Assembly (NCBI RefSeq): GCF_002245895.1
Contig: NZ_NPJZ01000001.1
Coordinates: 4,767,501-4,831,500, forward strand
Length of the DNA stretch: 64,000 nucleotides
Direction: 5' to 3'
Source of the DNA: Rhodococcus sp. OK302
GTDB taxonomy: Bacteria; Actinomycetota; Actinomycetes; Mycobacteriales; Mycobacteriaceae
The notes beneath the pieces were generated by a model. That model made no database searches. It worked only from the letters and a program-made list of their open reading frames with translations, and had not been told where the DNA came from. Shown one piece after another: positions 57,267-64,000 of the stretch (positions are counted from its first letter, which is position 1; each line of letters starts with the position of its first letter). A program made the translations under genes and the position numbers.

Positions 57267-58853
57267 ATGACGTCCTCTGCCGCTCTGTCCGGCGAAGCCG
57301 GTCCGCACGTAGCAGCCACCGCACAATCGTGGCAGCGAAGAGCCGCCGACTTCCTACGGACCCCCGAAGGACACAGCGCACTTCTCGGTTTTGTCGGTGC
57401 CGCCATGATCACGTTCGGTGGATTCGGCGCCGGTAGCGTTCGGCGACAGGACCCCCTGCTGGAATCGATGCACCTGTCCTGGCTCCGATTCGGGCACGGA
57501 TCGATCCTGTCCGCGGCGATCGTCTGGATCGGCGTGCTGTGCATGATCGGCGCCTGGGTGCGGTTGGGTCGCTCCACTCTGCGCGGCGACGTCACGCTAC
57601 GAGGACTTCGATACATTGTGCCGCTCTGGACATTTCCGCTGCTTTTCGCGGTTCCCATGTTCAGCCGAGACGCGTTCTCGTATCTCGCCCAAGGCGCATT
57701 GCTGCGTGACGGTTTCGACCCGTACTCCGTGGGTCCGGTGGTCAATCCCGGGATTCTGCTCGACAACGTGTCCAACGTGTGGACAACAACCACCACTCCG
57801 TACGGCCCGGTTCACCTCCTCCTGACCGATGCGATTGTTCGACTGACCGGCGAAAACGTCATCGCGGGCACGATGCTGCTGCGAATCACGATGCTGCCGG
57901 GCCTTGCGCTGATGATGTGGGCGGTCCCCCACCTGGCCAAGAAACTCGGCGGAAACACGGCGATCGCGCTGTGGCTCGCCGTCCTCAATCCGCTGGTCCT
58001 GATTCACCTCATCGGCGGCGTGCACAACGAAATGCTGATGGTCGGTCTCATGGTTGCCGGTATCGCGCTTGCACTCGAACGCAAACACATGTTCGGCATC
58101 GCCCTGATCGCCGTCGCCGTCGCGATCAAGGCAACTGCCGGTGTTGCACTTCCGTTCGTCGTCTGGATCTGGATGATTCACGAACGCGAGAATGCTGTCG
58201 CCGAAGGTCGCGAACCGATGTCACCGATCCGTTCCTTCGTGAAAACGGCGGGTATCGGATTCGCGATATTCGTTGCCGTCCTCGGTTCCACGTCTCTGAT
58301 CGCGGGCGTCGGACTCGGCTGGACAACAGCGCTGTCCGGGTCTAACAAGATCATCAACTGGCTGTCCTTGCCGACGATCTTCGCCCACCTCTCCACTCTC
58401 GCGACTTCGTGGTTCGCCGGAGACCACTTCAACGACATACTCGCGGTTGCCCGAACGGTGGCCGCGGTCATCCTGGTCGTGATTGTCGCTCTCGTCTGGT
58501 GGCGGTACCGGAAAACCGAACGCGACGCCGTCATGGGCATCGTCATCGCCATGATCGCGATTGTGGTTCTCTCACCGGCAGCACTCCCCTGGTACTACTC
58601 GTGGCCGTTGGCCGTCGCCGCGGGCTTCGCGCTGTCGCCGACCACCCTCGCCATCCTGGTCGGGCTCTCGAGCTGGCTGATGCTCGTTTTCCAGCCCGAC
58701 GGTTCGATCGGCATGTACTCGTTCCCCCACGTCGCCCTGGCGACGTTTGCATCGGTAGTCGCGGCCATGTCGCTTCGAACCGAAGATCCCCTACGTTTAC
58801 GCGGACGCAAGCCGGACGAGAAACCTGCTGAAGTGGTTTCGACCACCCCATGA
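57267..58853 (+). CDS. mptA: Alpha-(1->6)-mannopyranosyltransferase MptA
   Basis: A 528-residue polyprenyl-phosphomannose-dependent GT-C enzyme with about 12-13 membrane helices; it extends the mannan core of lipomannan/lipoarabinomannan. The GT-C acidic motif lies in F-S-R-D-A-F-S-Y-L-A-Q-G near 133, followed by P-Y-G-P-V. Later P-W-Y-Y-S-W-P. ATG 57267 follows GGGGGAGGAAG. ATGA overlap couples it to crtB. Confidence 0.93.
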   Translation: MTSSAALSGEAGPHVAATAQSWQRRAADFLRTPEGHSALLGFVGAAMITFGGFGAGSVRRQDPLLESMHLSWLRFGHGSILSAAIVWIGVLCMIGAWVRLGRSTLRGDVTLRGLRYIVPLWTFPLLFAVPMFSRDAFSYLAQGALLRDGFDPYSVGPVVNPGILLDNVSNVWTTTTTPYGPVHLLLTDAIVRLTGENVIAGTMLLRITMLPGLALMMWAVPHLAKKLGGNTAIALWLAVLNPLVLIHLIGGVHNEMLMVGLMVAGIALALERKHMFGIALIAVAVAIKATAGVALPFVVWIWMIHERENAVAEGREPMSPIRSFVKTAGIGFAIFVAVLGSTSLIAGVGLGWTTALSGSNKIINWLSLPTIFAHLSTLATSWFAGDHFNDILAVARTVAAVILVVIVALVWWRYRKTERDAVMGIVIAMIAIVVLSPAALPWYYSWPLAVAAGFALSPTTLAILVGLSSWLMLVFQPDGSIGMYSFPHVALATFASVVAAMSLRTEDPLRLRGRKPDEKPAEVVSTTP

Positions 58854-59881
58854 GTTCGATTGCTCCACAAGCACTATCGGAATCATTTGCGTTCTGCGAG
58901 CGCGTGACCGCCGAACACGGTCGGACCTACTACCTGGCGGCCCGCCTGCTCCCGTCGGCGCGCAGACGAGCCGTGCACGCCCTCTATGCCTTTGCTCGCG
59001 GTGTCGACGACTTGGTGGACGTAGTCGAGCCGGGTGCCTTAGATGATCTGAGTGTCAGGCTTGCCGACGTCGAAAGAGCCACGTTTGCCGAGCTCTCGGG
59101 GTCCGACCTTATCGGCGCGTCGGGGTCCGACCTTATCGGCGCGTCGGGGTCCGACCTTACTGGCGCGTCGGGGTCCGACCTTACTGGCGCTGCCCTACCT
59201 ACTGAGCTGACCAAGGTGCTGCCCGCATTTGCGCACACGGTCAAGCACTTCGGCATTCCGGTGGACTACTTCCACGCGTTCTTCCGGTCGATGCGCATGG
59301 ATGCGCCCGGCACCCCGGAGTTTCGTCCGGTCTACCGGACCATGTGCGAGCTGAACGAGTACATGTACGGATCCGCTGTGGTGATCGGGCTGCAATTGCT
59401 CCCGATACTCGGCGTCGGCGTCCCCTTGGAGGATGCCGCCGGGCCGGCATCGAAGCTCGGTGAAGCATTTCAGCTGACCAACTTCATTCGCGACGTCGGC
59501 GAAGACCTCGATCGCGGGCGTCTCTATCTCCCCCTCGACGAGTGGGCACCTTTCGGCGTCGACGTGGAACTTCTCGAGCACGGACGCCGAACCGGTGTTA
59601 CCGACGCCCGGGTCGTACGTGCGCTGGCGCATTTCATCGCTGTCACCCGCGCGCAGTATCGCCAGGCAGAATGCGGTATCGAGATGCTGGATCCGCGGGT
59701 CCAGCCGTCGATTCGTACGGCGTACGTGCTCTACGGCGCAATTCTCGACCAGGTGGAATCGGCCGACTTTCAGATCCTTGATCGTCGAGTGACCGTTCCC
59801 ACCAGCACCCGCTTGCGGGTCGCCGTTCCGGCGTTGTTGCGGTCGGCTGTCAGAAGGCCATTGCCTGTGCGCGACGAATGA
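58850..59881 (+). CDS. crtB: Phytoene synthase
   Basis: A 343-residue head-to-head prenyltransferase condensing two geranylgeranyl diphosphates to phytoene. First Asp-rich motif V-D-D-L-V-D near 52-57; second N-F-I-R-D-V-G-E-D-L-D-R-G-R. ATG 58850 overlaps the mptA stop. Residues 83-114 are four copies of an eight-residue unit (S-G-S-D-L-I/T-G-A) inserted in a loop. Its 3' end overlaps the convergent Rv2175c-like gene by 32 bases. Confidence 0.95.
   Translation: MSSIAPQALSESFAFCERVTAEHGRTYYLAARLLPSARRRAVHALYAFARGVDDLVDVVEPGALDDLSVRLADVERATFAELSGSDLIGASGSDLIGASGSDLTGASGSDLTGAALPTELTKVLPAFAHTVKHFGIPVDYFHAFFRSMRMDAPGTPEFRPVYRTMCELNEYMYGSAVVIGLQLLPILGVGVPLEDAAGPASKLGEAFQLTNFIRDVGEDLDRGRLYLPLDEWAPFGVDVELLEHGRRTGVTDARVVRALAHFIAVTRAQYRQAECGIEMLDPRVQPSIRTAYVLYGAILDQVESADFQILDRRVTVPTSTRLRVAVPALLRSAVRRPLPVRDE
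59096..59191 (+). repeat. Four-copy 24-bp in-frame minisatellite in crtB
   Basis: Units at 59096-59119, 59120-59143, 59144-59167 and 59168-59191. Units 1-2 encode S-G-S-D-L-I-G-A; units 3-4 differ by one codon (I to T), and the last base of unit 4 also differs. The length keeps frame, so copy number could vary between strains without breaking the enzyme. Confidence 0.95.
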
Positions 59882-60218
59882 CCTCACGGGCCAGGTCGCC
59901 GTGCAAAGCGTCGACAGGCCGGCCCGGCAACGATTCGTCGGCCTTGAACAGCCAACGCAAGGTCTCCTTGTCGGTGTATCCACCGTCGTGAAGAACAGCC
60001 AGGAGGCCCGGGAGCCACTTCACGATCTGTCCGTCCTCGTCGAAGAACACCTCGGGGACGCTCAGGACACTGCGGCGCTTGATTGCGATGATCTTGCGAT
60101 CGCGAAGCAACTGGTGCACCTTGCTCAACGGCAACCCGAGATTCTTCGCTACATCTGCCAGCTGAAACAGGGAAACCGAAGAATCCAGGACATCGTCACA
60201 ATAAGGAAAGGCGCTCAC
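59850..60218 (-). CDS. Rv2175c-like DNA-binding protein (wHTH)
   Basis: A 122-residue winged helix protein: F-Q-L-A-D-V-A-K-N-L-G-L-P-L-S-K-V-H-Q-L-L at the helix-turn-helix, then V-P-E-V-F-F, L-P-G-L-L-A-V-L-H-D-G-G-Y-T and a conserved end R-P-V-D-A-L-H-x8-R-R-A-Q-A-M-A-F. It matches M. tuberculosis Rv2175c, whose DNA binding is stopped when PknL phosphorylates an N-terminal Thr. GTG 60218 is the best start. It diverges from pknL and overlaps the end of crtB. Confidence 0.9.
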   Translation of the reverse strand: MSAFPYCDDVLDSSVSLFQLADVAKNLGLPLSKVHQLLRDRKIIAIKRRSVLSVPEVFFDEDGQIVKWLPGLLAVLHDGGYTDKETLRWLFKADESLPGRPVDALHGDLAREVIRRAQAMAF

Positions 60219-60433
60219 CAGGTGAAGTTTATCGGGTCCGGTGAGTGCACGACGTACCGCCCAGCACATGGTGGCAACTTTGCGTCGGTGGCGCTGGCTA
60301 CGATGGACACGATGCGGAGTATTCGCTGAGTCCGACACACATCGGCCACTGCAGAAGCGACCGACACCGAGGCGACCGACATTGATCCGGAAGTTTCGAC
60401 ACAAACACAGATTTTCACTACGGAGGTCAAGGG

Positions 60434-62440
60434 TTGATCGGCGAAATGCTCGAACGCCGCTATCGAGTGGACGCGCCAATCGCGCGCGGCGGAATGTCAA
60501 CTGTGTATCGAGGTCTCGATACCCGGTTGGATCGACCCGTCGCGATCAAAGTCATGGATCCACAGTTCGCCGCCGATCCGGCCTTTCTGACGCGTTTCGA
60601 GTTCGAAGCGCGGGCAGTTGCACGTCTCAAACATCCAGCGCTGGTTGCTGTCTACGACCAGGGCAGCGATCGCGGTCATGCGTTCCTCGTCATGGAATTG
60701 GTCGACGGCGGCACTCTGCGCGAATTGCTCCGTGAGCGTGGCCCCATGCCCCCGCACGCCGTTGCCGCCGTTGTCGGCCCAGTCCTCGACGCATTGGCGG
60801 TGGCGCATCGGGGCGGCTTGGTGCACCGGGACGTCAAACCCGAAAACATCCTGATCTCGGACTCGGGTGAAGTGAAGATCGCCGATTTCGGTCTGGTCCG
60901 AGCTGCTGCCGCCGCAACGACGACATCGAACAGCGTCATTCTCGGCACGGCCGCGTACTTGTCTCCCGAGCAGGTCACGTCGGGCGTCGCGGATCCGCGC
61001 AGCGACGTGTACTCGACCGGCGTCTTGATGTTCGAACTCCTCACCGGTACAACACCTTTCACCGGAGATACATCGCTGTCCATCGCGTACCAGAGAATTC
61101 ACGACGACGTCCCGGCGCCCAGTTCACGCATCGCCGGAGTGCCGGCGCAGTTCGATCGTCTTGTCGCGCAGGCCACCCACCGTGAACCGGCACATCGTTT
61201 TGCCGACGCCGGCGAGATGGCGGCCGCCCTCCGCATCGTGTGCGAACAACTCGAGCTCCCCTCCTACCGCGTTCCCGCCCCCCGGCGTTCCGCACAGCAT
61301 CAGAGCGCACACCCAGCGCCGCAGCCCACACCGGCTCCCCGCCCCACCCAAAACCCCGGCCACGCAGCTACCACGGCGTTTGTTCCAGGCGCTGCCGCAG
61401 CGCCTACCACCGTGACGCCTCACAGTGCGTCACCGGCGAACGACGGAATCCAGCACACCCGAGCAGTCACGGCGCAAACAGTGCGTCCGTCCGTCGCTGA
61501 CGAAGACCCCGCGGACGACACCGCAGATCAGGTCGACGACCCCAACGCCCATTTCGCCGACGCTCGACGACGCTCCCGCCGCACCACTCTGGTCTGGCTG
61601 CTTGTCATCGCACTGCTCGCGCTCGCCCTGGGCGTCGGCGGCTGGTGGATGGGATCGGGCCGATTCACGGCGGTCCCCCAGATCGGCGGCCTGAACAAGG
61701 ACGCCGCACTGACCGCGCTCCACGACGCCAACTTGTCTCCGGAGATTCGTGGCGAATACTCCGACTCCCAGGCCGTCGACATCGTCGTCGGCACCGACCC
61801 GGCCGCAGGTTCGCGGGTCACGCGCGGTTCGAGCGTTGCACTCGTGACCTCGCTCGGACGCCCCACTGTGCCGCCCGCCGGCGGCAGCGTCAACGACACC
61901 AAGAGTCAGCTCACCGCGCGCACCCTGGTACCCGTCGACGGCGGTGAAACTTTCAGTTCCAAGGTCCCCATCGGCGGTGTCGCCGCACTCGAGCCGGCGC
62001 CGGGAACGGCAGTGCCGGTGGGCTCCTCCGTCAAGGTCGTCACGTCCAAAGGATCACCACCCGTTGATGTTCCCGACGTGAAGGGTATGTCGGAGAACGC
62101 CGCCCGCGCCGCCCTCGACAAGGTGGGCATCACCGTCAGCGAAACCCGAACCGTCTTCGACGAAAAAATCGAAGGCGGCAAGATCATCGGCACCGATCCG
62201 GCCGTGGGTGCGTCGGTCAGCGCCGGAACATCCGTTGTACTGCTCGTCTCGAATTCCGTGAAAGTACCCAACCTCCTCGGGCGTACCGTCTCCTCGGCGC
62301 GCGAAGAACTCACCCGAATCGGTCTCGAACTCACTGTGCGCCAACTGACTCAGAACGACAGTTCCCTCATCGTCAGCCAGAGCGACAAAAACGATCTGGT
62401 TGCCAAGGGCGCCAACGTCACCGTCGTCGCGATTCCGTAA
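60434..62440 (+). CDS. pknL: Ser/Thr protein kinase PknL with PASTA domains
   Basis: A 668-residue membrane kinase. Gly loop A-R-G-G-M-S-T-V-Y (17-25), K39, H131-R-D, D151-F-G. Disordered Pro/Ala linker to about 385, one helix (W-L-L-V-I-A-L-L-A-L-A-L-G-V), then four PASTA-like repeats (V-P-x-I/V-x-G; last V-P-N-L-L-G-R) that in relatives sense muropeptides or lipid II. TTG 60434 with GGAGG upstream; ATG 60446 is possible. Divergent from its likely substrate, the Rv2175c homologue. Confidence 0.94.
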   Translation: MIGEMLERRYRVDAPIARGGMSTVYRGLDTRLDRPVAIKVMDPQFAADPAFLTRFEFEARAVARLKHPALVAVYDQGSDRGHAFLVMELVDGGTLRELLRERGPMPPHAVAAVVGPVLDALAVAHRGGLVHRDVKPENILISDSGEVKIADFGLVRAAAAATTTSNSVILGTAAYLSPEQVTSGVADPRSDVYSTGVLMFELLTGTTPFTGDTSLSIAYQRIHDDVPAPSSRIAGVPAQFDRLVAQATHREPAHRFADAGEMAAALRIVCEQLELPSYRVPAPRRSAQHQSAHPAPQPTPAPRPTQNPGHAATTAFVPGAAAAPTTVTPHSASPANDGIQHTRAVTAQTVRPSVADEDPADDTADQVDDPNAHFADARRRSRRTTLVWLLVIALLALALGVGGWWMGSGRFTAVPQIGGLNKDAALTALHDANLSPEIRGEYSDSQAVDIVVGTDPAAGSRVTRGSSVALVTSLGRPTVPPAGGSVNDTKSQLTARTLVPVDGGETFSSKVPIGGVAALEPAPGTAVPVGSSVKVVTSKGSPPVDVPDVKGMSENAARAALDKVGITVSETRTVFDEKIEGGKIIGTDPAVGASVSAGTSVVLLVSNSVKVPNLLGRTVSSAREELTRIGLELTVRQLTQNDSSLIVSQSDKNDLVAKGANVTVVAIP

Positions 62441-62464
62441 AGACACACACGGGGCAACCGAAAA

Positions 62465-62494
62465 CGCCCCCACTCGAATGAACGAGTGAGGGCG
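62465..62494. terminator. Bidirectional terminator
   Basis: A 12-bp stem with one mismatch, 62465-62476 with 62483-62494, and a six-base loop, between convergent pknL and aroG. An A-run follows on the plus strand and a T-run on the minus, fitting termination from both sides. Confidence 0.75.
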
Positions 62495-62510
62495 CTGCGA
62501 CAAAAAATCT

Positions 62511-63998
<1,488 letters not shown>

Positions 63999-64000
63999 CG

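Noticed and set aside
59096..59191. Could the four 24-bp units be a CRISPR array?
   Set aside because: The units are directly adjacent with no spacers, in frame, and lie inside crtB.

Overview
The window is chromosomal DNA of a mycolic-acid actinobacterium, most likely Rhodococcus of the erythropolis/qingshengii group. The grounds are: high GC with frequent GTG/TTG starts; a division and cell-wall (dcw) cluster in the mycobacterial order with wag31, sepF and a meso-diaminopimelate-type murE; mycolata genes (mptA, lppM, pknL and an Rv2175c homologue); a KshA-type steroid hydroxylase; and a CrtO-type carotenoid ketolase set of the kind known from R. erythropolis. All names are assigned from motifs and gene order read by eye; no database search was run.

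Region 1 (1-4.2 kb) is a catabolic island. Two IclR regulators flank a divergent pair: an acyl-CoA-dehydrogenase-fold flavin monooxygenase and a KshA-like Rieske oxygenase. No reductase partner is present. Region 2 (4.2-12 kb) is housekeeping: dnaE1, a secreted protein, an RluA/RluD pseudouridine synthase and lspA, with two lipoproteins diverging from lspA. Region 3 (12-20 kb) is accessory: a crotonase, an azoreductase, a type II NADH dehydrogenase-like protein, a tandem ABM-like protein, the remains of an M20 amidohydrolase, a secreted M23 peptidase, a PE-PPE-type secreted hydrolase, a four-helix membrane protein and glutamate decarboxylase. Region 4 (20-25.8 kb) holds an MTB12-like lipoprotein, dinB overlapped by a TfoX-like gene, and ileS behind a clear translational T-box riboswitch.

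Region 5 (25.8-46.5 kb, minus strand) is the complete dcw cluster. In transcription order it reads mraZ, rsmH, ftsL, pbpB/ftsI, murE, murF, mraY, murD, ftsW, murG, murC, ftsQ, ftsZ, pgeF, yggS, sepF, yggT, wag31. Most neighbours overlap by 4 bases. murG, as given, carries a one-base frameshift in its glycine-rich loop. Upstream of mraZ are three TGGGN repeats spaced like a MraZ operator.

Region 6 (46.9-64 kb) follows the Mycobacterium tuberculosis Rv2169c-Rv2178c order (DUF3040, GNAT, lppM, metF, idsA, mptA, Rv2175c, pknL, aroG). A carotenoid pathway is woven into it: crtO, cruF and a glycosyltransferase around lppM, then crtI and crtB on either side of mptA. Geranylgeranyl diphosphate from idsA would feed crtB and crtI. 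A perfect LexA/SOS box sits over the presumed promoter of the GNAT-crtO-cruF-lppM-glycosyltransferase operon, and crtB carries a four-copy 24-bp in-frame minisatellite. These two signals, the T-box, the MraZ operator and the murG frameshift are the points most worth following up.
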